A DNA stretch of 64,000 bases. Source: Pseudorhodobacter wandonensis (GTDB lineage Bacteria; Pseudomonadota; Alphaproteobacteria; Rhodobacterales; Rhodobacteraceae). Position 1 is the stretch's first letter. Every line of letters starts with the position of its first letter. Made by a program: the position numbers and the translations under genes. The notes under the pieces are model-generated. The model made no database searches and was not told where the DNA came from. It worked only from the letters and a program-made list of their open reading frames with translations. Below are positions 8,770-18,427 of the stretch, piece by piece. The DNA lies in NCBI RefSeq assembly GCF_001202035.1, contig NZ_LGHT01000025.1, positions 1 through 64,000 on the forward strand, in the 5' to 3' direction.

Positions 8770-10587
8770 TTATGCCGAACGCGATTGGCGCTTGCGCTCA
8801 TGCGGGTCGAGGTAGCGTTTGCGCAGGCGGATGTTTTTGGGCGTCACTTCGACCAGTTCATCATCTGCGATATAGGCAATCGACTCTTCGAGCGACATGC
8901 GCACAGGCGTTGTCAGGCGCACAGCTTCATCGGTGCCGCTTGCGCGGACGTTGGTCAGCTGTTTGCCTTTCAGCGGGTTGATTTCCAGATCGTTGTCGCG
9001 CGAGTGTTCGCCCAAGATCATGCCTTGGTAAACGGCCTCTTGCGCGCCGATAAAGAACTTGCCGCGATCTTCCAGCTTCCACAAAGCGTAGGAAACCGAA
9101 ACGCCGTTTTCCATCGAGATCAACACGCCTTGGCGGCGGCCTTGGATCGGGCCTTTGTGTTCGGTCCAGCCGTGGAACAGGCGGTTCAGAACGCCGGTGC
9201 CGCGGGTGTCGGTCAGGAACTGGCCGTGATAGCCGATCAAACCGCGCGAGGGCACATGGGCCACGATGCGGGTTTTGCCGGCGCCGGCGGGTTTCATTTC
9301 GACCAGATCGCCTTTGCGCTCGCCGGTCAGTTTTTCGATCACGGCGCCCGAGTATTCATCATCGACGTCTATGGTGACTTCTTCAACAGGCTCCATCCGC
9401 TGGCCGTTTTCTTCTTTGAAGATAACGCGAGGACGCGAGATCGAAAGCTCGAAGCCTTCGCGGCGCATGTTCTCGATGAGAACGCCCATCTGGAGTTCGC
9501 CACGGCCCGAGACTTCGAAGGCTTCGCCGCCGGGAGTGTCGGCGATCTTGATGGCGACGTTGGTTTCGGCCTCATCCATCAGACGTTTGCGGATGATGCG
9601 CGACTGTACCTTGGTGCCATCTTTGCCAGCCAGAGGGCTGTCGTTGATGCCGAAGGTGACGGTGATGGTTGGCGGGTCGATCGGCTGTGCCTCAATCGCG
9701 TCCTCGACGGACATATCGCACAGCGTATCGGCCACGGTTGCCTTGGTCATGCCGGCGATGGTGACGATATCGCCTGCGACGGCCTCATCAATCGGCTGTT
9801 GGCCGAGGCCACGGAACGCAAGGATTTTGGTGACGCGGAACTGTTCGATTTTCTCGCCCGTGCGCGACAGTGCCTTGATCTGGGTGCCAACGGTCAGCGT
9901 GCCGGATTCGACGCGGCCTGTCAGAATGCGGCCGATGAACGGGTCAGCCGAAAGCGTGGTGGCCAGCATTTTGAACGGCTCGGCCGCTTTGGCAACCTGG
10001 GTCGGCGCGGGCACGTGCTTGACGATCAGGTCAAACAGCGCGTCAAGGTTTTTGCGCGGGCCGTCGAGTTCAGGGTCGCACCAACCGGCACGGCCCGAGG
10101 CGTAGAGATGCGGGAAGTCGAGCTGTTTGTCATCGGCGCCGAGGTTGGCGAAGAGGTCAAAGCATTCGTCCAGCGCGCGGTCAGGCTCGGCATCGGCTTT
10201 GTCGACCTTGTTCAGCACCACAATCGGGCGCAGGCCAAGGGCCAAAGCTTTGGAGGTTACGAATTTGGTTTGCGGCATCGGGCCTTCGGCGGCATCGACC
10301 AGCAGAACAACACCGTCAACCATGTTCAGGATGCGCTCGACCTCACCGCCGAAATCGGCGTGGCCGGGGGTGTCAACGATGTTGATGCGGATGCCTTTCC
10401 ATTCAACGCTGGTTGCTTTGGCGAGAATGGTAATGCCGCGTTCGCGTTCGATGTCATTGCTGTCCATCGCGCGTTCGGTGGTTGCCTGGTTGTCGCGGTA
10501 GGTGCCGGATTGTTTCAGCAGCTCATCGACGAGGGTGGTTTTGCCATGGTCGACGTGCGCGATAATGGCGATGTTGCGAAGCTCCAT
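8770..10587 (-). CDS. typA: Translational GTPase TypA/BipA
   Basis: A 605-residue ribosome-associated GTPase of the EF-G/LepA class, linked to ribosome assembly and stress or low-temperature growth. G1 is AHVDHGKTT near residue 10, G2 lies around RERGITI, G3 is [12 protein letters not shown], and G4 is NKVDK. The C-terminal BipA domain has [19 protein letters not shown]. The start [15 protein letters not shown] is typical and is preceded by a GGAG-like site. It is convergent with the GFA gene and lies downstream of icd, separated by a dispersed repeat. Confidence 0.97.
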   Translation of the reverse strand: MELRNIAIIAHVDHGKTTLVDELLKQSGTYRDNQATTERAMDSNDIERERGITILAKATSVEWKGIRINIVDTPGHADFGGEVERILNMVDGVVLLVDAAEGPMPQTKFVTSKALALGLRPIVVLNKVDKADAEPDRALDECFDLFANLGADDKQLDFPHLYASGRAGWCDPELDGPRKNLDALFDLIVKHVPAPTQVAKAAEPFKMLATTLSADPFIGRILTGRVESGTLTVGTQIKALSRTGEKIEQFRVTKILAFRGLGQQPIDEAVAGDIVTIAGMTKATVADTLCDMSVEDAIEAQPIDPPTITVTFGINDSPLAGKDGTKVQSRIIRKRLMDEAETNVAIKIADTPGGEAFEVSGRGELQMGVLIENMRREGFELSISRPRVIFKEENGQRMEPVEEVTIDVDDEYSGAVIEKLTGERKGDLVEMKPAGAGKTRIVAHVPSRGLIGYHGQFLTDTRGTGVLNRLFHGWTEHKGPIQGRRQGVLISMENGVSVSYALWKLEDRGKFFIGAQEAVYQGMILGEHSRDNDLEINPLKGKQLTNVRASGTDEAVRLTTPVRMSLEESIAYIADDELVEVTPKNIRLRKRYLDPHERKRQSRSA

Positions 10588-10696
10588 CGGAGGTGTCTCT
10601 TTTTCAAATCATTAGGGTTGAGGGGGCCATATCCGGTTTGGGGCAGAAAGGCTAGGGGGGTTTTGCAATTGGGTTGCGGCATGCCGAATGGCAACA

Positions 10697-10775
10697 GTGG
10701 GGGGCTGCGCTGCCCCCCACCTGTCTTTTGCGGTGCAAAAGCCAGCCCCCCGCAGGTATTTACGCCAAGATGAAG
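10697..10775 (+). repeat. Dispersed three-part intergenic element, copy A
   Basis: Hairpin 1 is GTGGGGGGC/GCCCCCCAC (10697-10720, perfect 9 bp, 6-nt loop). Hairpin 2 is TTTTGC/GCAAAA (10726-10740). The tail is CCCCCGCAGGTATTTACGCC followed by AAGATGAAG (10746-10774). Further copies of this architecture lie near 15384, 26789, 32068, 49664, 49701 and 59080. It sits between icd and typA, both on the minus strand. Confidence 0.75.
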
Positions 10776-10779
10776 GCGG

Positions 10780-11994
10780 TTAGCCGTTCAGGGCTTTGTT
10801 CAGGTATTCATCGACTTTTTCGAGGAAACCCATTGTGGTCAGCCATTTTTGATCGGGGCCGACCAGAAGGGCAAGGTCTTTGGTCATGTGGCCGTCTTCG
10901 ACACAGGCGACTGTAACCTTTTCCAAAGTGGCGGCGAATTTTGCTAGGGCGGCGTTATCATCCAGCTTGGCGCGGTGCTTCAGGCCGCCTGACCATGCAT
11001 AGATCGAGGCGATCGAGTTGGTCGAAGTTTCCTTGCCTGCCTGATGTTGGCGGTAGTGGCGGGTGACGGTGCCATGTGCGGCCTCGGCCTCGACCGTTTG
11101 GCCATCTGGGGTCATCAAAACGGAAGTCATCAGACCGAGCGAGCCAAAACCTTGGGCCACGGTATCGGATTGCACGTCGCCGTCATAGTTCTTGCAGGCC
11201 CAAACATAGCCGCCCGACCATTTCATCGCCGAGGCGACCATATCGTCGATCAGGCGATGTTCGTAATAGATGCCTGCTTTCTTGAACTGGTCTTCAAACT
11301 CTTCCTCATAAACCTTTTGGAACAAGTCTTTAAAGCGGCCGTCATATGCCTTGAGGATGGTGTTTTTGGTTGACAGGTACACGGGCCAACCCTTGAGCAG
11401 GCCATAGTTCAGCGACGAACGCGCAAAGTCGATGATCGAGCTGTCGAGGTTATACATGCCCATATAGACGCCCGCAGATTCGGCGGAGTAGACGTCTTTT
11501 TCGATCACGGTGCCGTCTTCGCCCACGAATTTCATCGTCAGCTTGCCTGCGCCCGGAAAGTGGAAATCGGTGGCGCGGTACTGGTCGCCAAAGGCGTGGC
11601 GGCCAACGACGATAGGTTGCGTCCAGCCCGGCACAAGGCGCGGCACGTTTTGGCAAATGATCGGCTCGCGGAAGATCACGCCGCCGAGGATGTTGCGAAT
11701 TGTGCCATTCGGGCTGCGCCACATCTTTTTCAGGCCGAATTCTTCGACCCGCGCCTCATCGGGGGTGATGGTCGCGCATTTCACGCCAACGCCGTATTGC
11801 TTGATTGCGTTTGCGGCATCGATGGTGATTTGGTCATCGGTGCGGTCGCGTTCCTGGATGCTGAGATCGTAATATTTCAGATCGACATCCAGATAGGGCA
11901 GAATCAGCTTTTGCTTGATGAAATCCCAGATGATCCGGGTCATTTCATCGCCGTCGAGTTCGACGATCGGGTTTTCGACTTTGATCTTGGTCAT
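10780..11994 (-). CDS. icd: NADP-dependent isocitrate dehydrogenase
   Basis: 404 residues, matching the dimeric eukaryote-like IDH type common in Alphaproteobacteria. It oxidises isocitrate to 2-oxoglutarate and CO2 with NADP in the TCA cycle. Motifs include [14 protein letters not shown] at the N-terminus, the substrate-binding [10 protein letters not shown], and the metal-binding region [10 protein letters not shown] followed by [10 protein letters not shown]. The HGTVTRHYR segment that contacts NADP phosphate is present. It is transcribed leftwards, ahead of typA. Confidence 0.97.
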   Translation of the reverse strand: MTKIKVENPIVELDGDEMTRIIWDFIKQKLILPYLDVDLKYYDLSIQERDRTDDQITIDAANAIKQYGVGVKCATITPDEARVEEFGLKKMWRSPNGTIRNILGGVIFREPIICQNVPRLVPGWTQPIVVGRHAFGDQYRATDFHFPGAGKLTMKFVGEDGTVIEKDVYSAESAGVYMGMYNLDSSIIDFARSSLNYGLLKGWPVYLSTKNTILKAYDGRFKDLFQKVYEEEFEDQFKKAGIYYEHRLIDDMVASAMKWSGGYVWACKNYDGDVQSDTVAQGFGSLGLMTSVLMTPDGQTVEAEAAHGTVTRHYRQHQAGKETSTNSIASIYAWSGGLKHRAKLDDNAALAKFAATLEKVTVACVEDGHMTKDLALLVGPDQKWLTTMGFLEKVDEYLNKALNG

Positions 11995-12160
11995 GTGTCA
12001 TGCCTTTGGTTATGGGATTCGCTTTGGCATCTGTTTAGCGGATGTAATCGGGAATGGCTAGTAATGTATGCAATGGTATACCGAGTGAGACTCGTTGAAC
12101 CAAGGTTGGTGCCGTGCTAATTCTTTCAGTAGCAATATTGTGTTGCTGGAGTGCAAAAAA

Positions 12161-12601
12161 ATGTGCGCGATTAAAACCTTGGATGGCGGAATTTCCTGGC
12201 TGGGTGTGCAGTATAAGACGATTCTAACAACAGCCGAATCCGGTGGGGCGATTTCTGTTACCGAAAGCATATCGCCGGCCGGGTCGGGGCCGCCGCGCCA
12301 TATTCACCAAAAAGAAGATGAGAGTTTTGTGCTGCTGACTGGCGCTTGTGATTTTTGGCTGGACGGGGTTGTGCATCCAAGACGGGCGGGGGAAAGCTTT
12401 TTTGTGCCGCGCGGGACGAACCATACCTTTAAGGTGACCAGTGCCGAGCCGTGCCACCATCTGAAGATTCTGACGCCGGGCGGGTTTGAAGGGTTCTTTG
12501 CCGAGATGGCCAAGGGCCAGTTTCGTATCCCCGAAGATATGGCAAAAATTGCCGAGATCGGGGCTGCGTATAACCTGAGCCTTACCGGCCCGCCTTTGTA
12601 G
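12161..12601 (+). CDS. Cupin-domain protein
   Basis: 146 residues with one cupin barrel. Motif 1 is PRHIHQKEDESFVLLTGACDFW (about residues 49-70), with two His and one Glu as metal ligands. Motif 2 is FFVPRGTNHTFK (about 85-96). The substrate is unknown; quercetinase-like and storage cupins share this form. The start at 12161 has GGAG nine bases upstream; a longer frame from 12095 adds 22 residues without similarity to the fold. It converges on the HD protein with only 5 bp between stops. Confidence 0.8.
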   Translation: MCAIKTLDGGISWLGVQYKTILTTAESGGAISVTESISPAGSGPPRHIHQKEDESFVLLTGACDFWLDGVVHPRRAGESFFVPRGTNHTFKVTSAEPCHHLKILTPGGFEGFFAEMAKGQFRIPEDMAKIAEIGAAYNLSLTGPPL

Positions 12602-12606
12602 CGGTT

Positions 12607-13761
12607 TCAGAAAAAGGGCTGGCAGCGCGTGCGGACATAGGGCCAAAGCAGCGGCGCGCCATTGGCCACCTTGCTGCCGACGCGGGTTTCAAGCTGAACA
12701 AAGGTGACGCTGTATTCGATCCAAGTTCCGCCACCGGATTGGATATTTTGCATCACCGGTTGCACCCGATCGAGGCTTTTGGCGAATCGGGCGCTGGGGG
12801 TGAGGTTTGCCTCGAACTCTTGCCACAGGGTGTGAAGTTTATTGCCCAAGCTGTTGGGAAGTAACCCGAAAATGCGTACGGCTGCCTGTGCTTCGGCGGC
12901 AAGGATAGCGTCTGCGGAATGTGCTGTGCCATTGGCCGAATGCAGTGGCACGTCACCGACATCGATTTCCACCAGATCATGCAGCAACAGCATTTCGATG
13001 ACTTGGGGGATGTTGACGCCCGCTCCGACCTGATCCGAGAGGATCAGCGCATAGAGGGCAAGGTGCCATGAATGCTCGGCCGAGTTTTCGCGGCGCGAGC
13101 CGTCGCAAAGCGTGGTGGCGCGGTTGACAGATTTCAGCGCGTCTGCCTCGGCCAGAAAGGCGAGGGATTGCGTGAAATCCGAGGGCGGCAAAGGTTTGCC
13201 TGCAAGTAGGGTGGTTGCCGCGGCATGGGCGGCGGGCCAGCGCGTCGCCAGATCAGATGCGCGGCCGGTGGCAAGGTTTTGGCGCACGATGTCAAGGTGA
13301 TCGGTGCGCGGAGTGTCGGCACAAAGCACCTGAAAAAGCGGTTGTGCGTGGTCGATGGCCTTGGCGTAACGTGCGGTGGCGGTTTTGCCTGCCTCAAATT
13401 CCAGCCAGAGCTGATGGAGGCGCGCAGAGGCGCGTGAGGGCAGCAAACCAAAAAGCCGATTTGCGGCTTTTTCCTCGGCCAGGGCCTGACCGGGGTTGGG
13501 CAGGTGGATAGGGTGGTCGCCTGCGTCGATTTCAACCAGATCATGCAGCAAAAGCATCGAGATAGCGCGCGCGATATCGCTGCCTGCGGGCGCAGCATCG
13601 GCAAAAACCAGCGCCCAGAGGGCAACGTGCCAGCTGTGTTCTGCGCTGTTTTCATCGCGTGAGCCATCCATCAGGCAATTGGCGCGTAGAACCGATTTCA
13701 GCCGGTCTGCCTCATTCAGAAAGGCGAATTGTGCGTCAAGATGGGCGTCACTTTGGGTCAA
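12607..13761 (-). CDS. Tandem HD-domain protein (two fused YfbR/HDDC2-like domains)
   Basis: 384 residues made of two homologous halves. Half 1 (about 1-195) has SVLRANCLMDGSRDENSAEHSWH and LLLHDLVEIDAGD. Half 2 (about 196-384) repeats this as SVNRATTLCDGSRRENSAEHSWH and LLLHDLVEIDVGD. In both, the H...HD...D metal ligands are intact. HDDC2/YfbR-type proteins hydrolyse deoxynucleoside monophosphates and are usually a single domain of about 190-200 residues. Half 2 keeps the family's C-terminal GGGTW segment; half 1 lacks it. ATGA overlap with the next gene upstream suggests a three-gene leftward operon. Confidence 0.8.
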   Translation of the reverse strand: MTQSDAHLDAQFAFLNEADRLKSVLRANCLMDGSRDENSAEHSWHVALWALVFADAAPAGSDIARAISMLLLHDLVEIDAGDHPIHLPNPGQALAEEKAANRLFGLLPSRASARLHQLWLEFEAGKTATARYAKAIDHAQPLFQVLCADTPRTDHLDIVRQNLATGRASDLATRWPAAHAAATTLLAGKPLPPSDFTQSLAFLAEADALKSVNRATTLCDGSRRENSAEHSWHLALYALILSDQVGAGVNIPQVIEMLLLHDLVEIDVGDVPLHSANGTAHSADAILAAEAQAAVRIFGLLPNSLGNKLHTLWQEFEANLTPSARFAKSLDRVQPVMQNIQSGGGTWIEYSVTFVQLETRVGSKVANGAPLLWPYVRTRCQPFF

Positions 13762-14024
13762 TGGCCACCCGACCCGAGATCAGCAGGTGGTTTTGGCGCG
13801 GCGCTACCGGATTTGGCGGCGGCCAGCGCCTTGGCGATGAACTCCCGGCCACGGCGTTCGGCCAAACGCACGCGAATGGCCGTCATGAACGCCTCTTGCA
13901 GCGTGGGCGACGAGGCGCCGATTACACGGCTGACCTGATCGTAAAAGCGGTCGTCCTCGATATGGTCCATCGCTTCGAGTGTAGTTTTGGCGAGGGCATC
14001 GCCAAGATCTTCGACGATGCTCAT
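13758..14024 (-). CDS. Conserved small hypothetical protein
   Basis: 88 residues, MSIVEDLGDALAKTTLEAMD at the start and a basic middle RVRLAERRGREFIAKALAAA. It is predicted mostly helical, with no signal peptide and no cysteines. I do not recognise a characterised family. Its start overlaps the stop of the hydrolase gene, and its stop overlaps the start of the HD gene, both as ATGA. This strongly suggests translational coupling and a real gene. Confidence 0.7.
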   Translation of the reverse strand: MSIVEDLGDALAKTTLEAMDHIEDDRFYDQVSRVIGASSPTLQEAFMTAIRVRLAERRGREFIAKALAAAKSGSAAPKPPADLGSGGH

Positions 14025-14680
14025 CGTGTTTGCTCGGTGATGCGGCGTTTTACATAGCCGGTGACGTGGTCGATCATCGGGTTCATATGCGCCTCTTCGT
14101 CTTTGAAGAAGTGATCTGCGCCTTCGATCTGGGTATGGGTGACGGTGATGCCCTTTTGTTCGTGCAGCTTGTTCACAAGGCTGACCGTATCTTTTGGCGG
14201 GGCCACCTTATCGGCGGTGCCGTTGATCACGAGACCCGAAGACGGGCAGGGCGCGAGGAACGAAAAATCGTACATGTTGGCGGGTGGGGCAACCGAGATG
14301 AAGCCGGTGATTTCCGGGCGGCGCATCAGCAATTGCATGCCGATCCACGCGCCAAAGGAAAAGCCCGCGACCCAGCAATGCTTGGAATTCTGGTTCATCG
14401 ATTGCAGGTAATCCAGCGCCGAGGCGGCATCTGACAGCTCGCCAATGCCTTGGTCATATTCACCCTGCGAGCGGCCTACGCCACGGAAGTTGAAGCGCAG
14501 AACGGTGAAGCCCATTTTGTAGAAAGCGTAATGCAGGTTATAAACAACCTTGTTGTTCATCGTGCCGCCGAACTGCGGGTGCGGGTGCAGAACGATGGCC
14601 AGCGGTGCATCGCGTTCTTTTTGCGGGTGGTAACGGCCTTCGAGACGGCCTTCGGGGCCTGCAAAGATTACTTCGGGCAT
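14021..14680 (-). CDS. Alpha/beta hydrolase
   Basis: 219 residues. LHPHPQFGGTMNNKVV forms the oxyanion-hole region, GFSFGAWIG is the nucleophile elbow with Ser, and Asp and His follow in INGTADKVAPP and EGADHFF. This matches the family of short alpha/beta hydrolases such as YfhR/CocE-like esterases; substrate unknown. The ATG at 14680 (MPEVIFAGPEGRLEGRYHP) is preferred over an in-frame TTG at 14722, which would add 14 residues. It is the first gene of a three-gene leftward operon with ATGA overlaps. Confidence 0.8.
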   Translation of the reverse strand: MPEVIFAGPEGRLEGRYHPQKERDAPLAIVLHPHPQFGGTMNNKVVYNLHYAFYKMGFTVLRFNFRGVGRSQGEYDQGIGELSDAASALDYLQSMNQNSKHCWVAGFSFGAWIGMQLLMRRPEITGFISVAPPANMYDFSFLAPCPSSGLVINGTADKVAPPKDTVSLVNKLHEQKGITVTHTQIEGADHFFKDEEAHMNPMIDHVTGYVKRRITEQTR

Positions 14681-14810
14681 CGGTTTCGCCTTGTCACTTT
14701 CCTGCAGCGGCTTTGTGGACAAAGCGGGCCTGCATATTTAGAACGGTTCAAAACAAGCCAGCTGTGGCCTGCGGTTGATGTTGAGTTAAGCGCCCCATCG
14801 GTGCAGGTCA

Positions 14811-14852
14811 ATGTGTTTGGTGGGAATATGCTGCGAATTGGCAGCAGAATGA
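14811..14852 (+). CDS. Candidate cysteine-rich leader peptide before iscR
   Basis: A 13-codon ORF reads MCLVGICCELAAE with Cys at 2, 7 and 8. It ends 42 bp before the iscR start. AGG sits only three bases before the ATG, so the ribosome site is weak. The two adjacent Cys codons lie inside the TGCTGC arm of the palindrome at 14829. Because the operon encodes cysteine desulfurases, a cysteine-sensing leader is plausible, but chance is not excluded and no terminator was seen after it. Confidence 0.35.
   Translation: MCLVGICCELAAE
14829..14846 (+). promoter_or_regulatory. Palindrome upstream of iscR (candidate operator)
   Basis: TGCTGC-gaattg-GCAGCA is a perfect 6+6 inverted repeat 48 bp before iscR. 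It could be an operator for IscR or another iron regulator, or in RNA a hairpin that folds over the Cys codons of the short ORF at 14811. The sequence alone does not decide. Confidence 0.5.
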
Positions 14853-14894
14853 TGTGAGTTCGGCGTTGCGACGCGCAAAATTGGGGGAGTGGCC

Positions 14895-15374
14895 GTGAAA
14901 TTATCGACAAAGGGGCGTTATGCCGTTGTGGCGCTATGCGATTTGGCCCTGGCAGCAGGAAACGCCGGGGCGGGAACCGAGGCTTTGGTGTCTTTGGCAG
15001 AGATTTCAAAGCGGCAGGATATTTCCTTGCCCTATCTGGAGCAGTTGTTCGTAAAACTGCGCCGCGCGGGATTGGTTGAGGCGATGCGCGGGCCGGGGGG
15101 CGGGTATCGTCTGGCGCGGGTGGCCTCGGACATTCGGATGAGCGACATTATGGAAGCCGTCGAGGAAAACGTCAGCGCGATGCATTCGGGGGCGGGCGCT
15201 TCGGGGGCCGTTTCGGGCAGCCGTGCGCAATCATTGAGCAACCGGTTGTGGGAGGGGCTTTCGGCGCAAGTCTATGTGTTTTTGCACCAGACGCGGCTGT
15301 CGGATGTGATCCGTAATGAGATGAAGCCATGCCCTGCGGTGCCAGCGCTGTTTGCCGTGGTGGATGAGGATTGA
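14895..15374 (+). CDS. iscR: Rrf2-family iron-sulfur regulator IscR
   Basis: 159 residues starting at GTG (MKLSTKGRYAVVALCDLAL), with GGAG five bases upstream; an in-frame GTG at 14889 is less well spaced. The winged helix (LPYLEQLFVKLRRAGLVEAMRGPGGGYRLAR) is canonical. The three clustered cysteines that hold the cluster in E. coli IscR (92, 98, 104) are absent; the region reads SAMHSGAGASGAVSGS. Only Cys15 and a Cys in KPCPAVP remain. Rhodobacter sphaeroides IscR is known to be atypical in the same way. It heads the suf operon and probably represses it when clusters are plentiful. Confidence 0.9.
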   Translation: MKLSTKGRYAVVALCDLALAAGNAGAGTEALVSLAEISKRQDISLPYLEQLFVKLRRAGLVEAMRGPGGGYRLARVASDIRMSDIMEAVEENVSAMHSGAGASGAVSGSRAQSLSNRLWEGLSAQVYVFLHQTRLSDVIRNEMKPCPAVPALFAVVDED

Positions 15375-15383
15375 GGGTAGGTT

Positions 15384-15453
15384 AGGGGGCGCTCGCGCCC
15401 CCTCTTGGCCTTGGGGCCAATTCACCCCCTGAGGATATTTTTGGATAGATGAT
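15384..15453 (+). repeat. Dispersed three-part intergenic element, copy B
   Basis: Hairpin 1 is AGGGGGCG/CGCCCCCT (15384-15403). Hairpin 2 is TTGGCC/GGCCAA (15405-15420). The tail runs CCCCCTGAGGATATTTTTGG then ATAGATGAT (15425-15453). It sits between iscR and the first desulfurase gene, immediately before that gene's start, so it is inside the suf transcript. Confidence 0.75.
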
Positions 15454-15467
15454 ATGGAATTGACGTG

Positions 15468-16511
15468 ATGGCACGGGTCTATCTCGATTGGAACGCAACC
15501 ACGCCTTTGCGGGCCGAGGCGCGCGCGGCAATGCGTGCGGCGATGGATGTGGTGGGCAACCCTTCGTCGGTTCATGCCGAAGGGCGTGCGGCGAAGGCCT
15601 TGGTTGAGCGCGCGCGCGGGCAGGTGGCGGCGGCGCTTGGTGCTGAGGGTGCTGACATTGTATTTGTCGGCTCGGCGACCGAAGGGGCGGCGCTGGTCTG
15701 TGCGGGGCGGGGGTTGCATTGCGCAGATGTTGAGCATGATGCGGTAACCAGTTGGTGCGCTGTTGATTTGGCCGTGGATGGTTTGGGGCGGGTTGCGGTG
15801 CCCGATCCGGCGGTATCAGCTGTGCAACTGGCCAATTCCGAAACGGGGATTTTACAGGATTTGCCGCAGGGTTTGGCGGTTTCTGACCTGACGCAGGCCT
15901 TTGGCAAGGTGCCTTTGGCCTTTAACTGGCTGGGATGTGCGGCAGGGTTGGTATCGGCGCATAAGTTGGGCGGACCCAAAGGTGTGGGTGCTGTGGCACT
16001 AAAGCAAGGGCTTGATTTGCCAGCGCAAATCAAAGGTGGCGGGCAAGAAATGGGCCGCCGCGCAGGCACCGAAAACATCATTGGCATTGCCGGATTTGGC
16101 GCGGCGGCCGAGGCGGCGGCGCGGGATTTGGCCAATGGTGTTTGGGAAGAAATTGGCCAATTTAGAAATATTCTAGAAAAGGCATTGTCTGCCCTGACAA
16201 AAGATACTATTTTTGTCGGGAAAGAGGTTGCGCGGCTTCCGAATACTCTGTGCCTGATTGCCCCCGGTTGGCGGGGTGAGACGCAGGTGATGCAGATGGA
16301 TCTTGCCGGTTTTGCCATTTCGGCGGGGTCGGCCTGTTCATCGGGCAAGGTGCGGGCAAGCCGCGTTTTGCGCAGTATGGGGTTTGAGGATGATCTGGCG
16401 GCCTCGGCGGTTCGGATATCTATCGGGCCGGGCGTGACGGAAGAGATGGTTCTGCGCTTTGCGGAAACCTGGGCAAAACATTATAACAAGCACCGCGCAC
16501 GGCGGGGCTGA
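15468..16511 (+). CDS. NifS/IscS-type cysteine desulfurase
   Basis: 347 residues, class V aminotransferase fold. The PLP lysine is in [12 protein letters not shown] (about residue 168). The active-site cysteine is on the loop [11 protein letters not shown] (about 290), the group I signature. It removes sulfur from cysteine to form a persulfide. It starts [14 protein letters not shown] at ATG 15468; a GTG one codon earlier is also open. It is the second gene of the suf operon and distinct from SufS at the operon's end, so the cluster encodes two desulfurases. It is slightly shorter than E. coli IscS (404). Confidence 0.9.
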   Translation: MARVYLDWNATTPLRAEARAAMRAAMDVVGNPSSVHAEGRAAKALVERARGQVAAALGAEGADIVFVGSATEGAALVCAGRGLHCADVEHDAVTSWCAVDLAVDGLGRVAVPDPAVSAVQLANSETGILQDLPQGLAVSDLTQAFGKVPLAFNWLGCAAGLVSAHKLGGPKGVGAVALKQGLDLPAQIKGGGQEMGRRAGTENIIGIAGFGAAAEAAARDLANGVWEEIGQFRNILEKALSALTKDTIFVGKEVARLPNTLCLIAPGWRGETQVMQMDLAGFAISAGSACSSGKVRASRVLRSMGFEDDLAASAVRISIGPGVTEEMVLRFAETWAKHYNKHRARRG

Positions 16512-16548
16512 CGGAAGCGGGCAAGAGGCCCGGCAAGGAGAGACCGAG

Positions 16549-18066
16549 ATGACGGCGATGCCAAAGCTGGAAACCGAAGTGCGCGACGGCGTGGACCGCG
16601 AGACGGTGGAAACCGTGAACGCGATGGCCGGCACCTATCAACATGGTTGGGAAACCGAGATCGAGATGGATTTTGCGCCGAAAGGTGTGAATGAAGATAT
16701 CGTGCGGCTGATCTCGGCCAAGAATGACGAGCCGGAGTGGATGCTGGAATGGCGCTTGGCGGCCTATCGGCGCTGGGTTGAGATGGTAGAACCCGATTGG
16801 GCGATGCTGAACTATCCGGAAATCGATTACCAAGACATTTATTACTATGCCAAGCCCAAGAGCATGGATGTAAAGCCGAAGTCCTTGGATGAGGTGGACC
16901 CGAAGCTGTTGGCGACCTATGCCAAGCTGGGGATTCCGTTGCAAGAACAGATGCTTCTGGCCGGTGTTGAAGGTGCGGAAGCGCCGCGCCAAGTGGCTGT
17001 GGATGCGGTGTTTGACTCTGTGTCCTTGGGTACGACCTTTCAGGCCGAGCTGGCCAAAGCAGGCGTGATTTTCTGTTCGATTTCCGAAGCGGTGCGCGAG
17101 CATCCGGAATTGGTAAAGAAATACATCGGGTCGGTTGTGCCGCAGACGGATAACTTTTTCGCGACGCTGAACTCGGCTGTATTCTCGGATGGGTCGTTTG
17201 TCTACATTCCGCCGGGGACGCGTTGCCCGATGGAGTTGAGCACCTATTTCCGGATTAATGCTGAAAATACAGGGCAGTTCGAGCGGACGTTGATTATCTG
17301 TGATAAGGGCGCCTATGTGTCCTACCTAGAGGGCTGCACCGCGCCGAAACGCGATACCAACCAGTTGCACGCGGCCGTGGTTGAGATTGTGATCATGGAA
17401 GACGCCGAGGTGAAATACTCGACAGTGCAAAACTGGTATCCGGGCGATGAAAACGGCGTTGGCGGGATTTTCAACTTTGTGACCAAGCGGGCCGATTGCC
17501 GTGGTGATCGGGCCAAGGTGATGTGGACGCAGGTGGAAACGGGGTCGGCGATTACGTGGAAATACCCGTCTTGCATCTTGCGCGGCGATGACAGCCAGGG
17601 TGAGTTTTATTCGATTGCGATTGCGAATAATGCGCAGCAGGCCGATACCGGCACCAAGATGATCCATCTGGGCAAGCGCACAAAATCGCGGATTGTGTCT
17701 AAGGGGATTTCGGCCGGACGGGCGCAGAACACTTACCGTGGTTTGGTAAGTATGCACCCTAAGGCCAAGGAATCACGCAATTATACCCAATGCGACAGCT
17801 TGCTGATCGGTGATAAGTGCGGGGCGCATACGGTGCCTTATATCGAGGTCAAGAACAACTCTTCCCGTGTGGAGCATGAGGCGACGACCAGCAAGGTGGA
17901 TGATGACCAGCTGTTCTATTGCCGTTCGCGCGGGATGGATGAGGAAGAGGCCGTGGCGCTGGTGGTCAACGGGTTCTGCAAGGAAGTATTGCAGAGCTTG
18001 CCCATGGAGTTTGCGATGGAAGCGCAGGCGTTGGTTGCAATTTCGCTGGAAGGGTCGGTCGGATGA
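16549..18066 (+). CDS. sufB: Fe-S cluster assembly scaffold SufB
   Basis: 505 residues. SufB forms the SufBC2D scaffold on which clusters are built in the cytoplasm. Conserved runs include [39 protein letters not shown] and the C-terminal [15 protein letters not shown] with [16 protein letters not shown] lies eight bases before the chosen ATG (16549); the open frame before it shares no family features. Its stop overlaps the next start as ATGA. Confidence 0.97.
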   Translation: MTAMPKLETEVRDGVDRETVETVNAMAGTYQHGWETEIEMDFAPKGVNEDIVRLISAKNDEPEWMLEWRLAAYRRWVEMVEPDWAMLNYPEIDYQDIYYYAKPKSMDVKPKSLDEVDPKLLATYAKLGIPLQEQMLLAGVEGAEAPRQVAVDAVFDSVSLGTTFQAELAKAGVIFCSISEAVREHPELVKKYIGSVVPQTDNFFATLNSAVFSDGSFVYIPPGTRCPMELSTYFRINAENTGQFERTLIICDKGAYVSYLEGCTAPKRDTNQLHAAVVEIVIMEDAEVKYSTVQNWYPGDENGVGGIFNFVTKRADCRGDRAKVMWTQVETGSAITWKYPSCILRGDDSQGEFYSIAIANNAQQADTGTKMIHLGKRTKSRIVSKGISAGRAQNTYRGLVSMHPKAKESRNYTQCDSLLIGDKCGAHTVPYIEVKNNSSRVEHEATTSKVDDDQLFYCRSRGMDEEEAVALVVNGFCKEVLQSLPMEFAMEAQALVAISLEGSVG

Positions 18067-18374
18067 TTGTGACAACCACGCCTTCGATCGAGGGCTATCA
18101 GATTGCCGATTACAAGGGCATCGTGACGGGCGAGGCCATCATGGGGGCCAATATCGTGCGCGATCTGTTTGCGGGCATTACCGATATCATCGGCGGGCGC
18201 TCTGGCGCGTATGAGTCCAAGCTGGCCGATGCACGAGAGACAGCGCTGGCGGAAATGGAAGCGCGGGCGCGGGCCAAAGGGGCGACTGCGGTTGTTGGGG
18301 TAGACCTTGATTATGAGGTGATCAACAACATGCTGATGGTTTCGGCATCGGGCACCGCTGTGGTTTTGGGTTAA
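18063..18374 (+). CDS. YbjQ/UPF0145 family protein
   Basis: 103 residues with [29 protein letters not shown] and a C-terminal [22 protein letters not shown], the YbjQ (DUF74, heavy-metal-binding domain) signature. Family members form pentamers; their biochemical role is not established. It overlaps sufB (ATGA) and precedes sufC by 53 bp, so it is very probably expressed with the Suf machinery. A role in metal handling during cluster assembly is inference from position only. Confidence 0.85.
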   Translation: MIVTTTPSIEGYQIADYKGIVTGEAIMGANIVRDLFAGITDIIGGRSGAYESKLADARETALAEMEARARAKGATAVVGVDLDYEVINNMLMVSASGTAVVLG

Positions 18375-18427
18375 CCCGCCATTTTAGAATTTTGGCCATG
18401 GGCCTAAGGAATGAGAACGAGGAAAAA

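Noticed and set aside
8719-10773. 684-codon open frame opposite typA
   Set aside because: It is the antisense shadow of typA, a known effect in GC-rich coding DNA, and begins inside a terminator.
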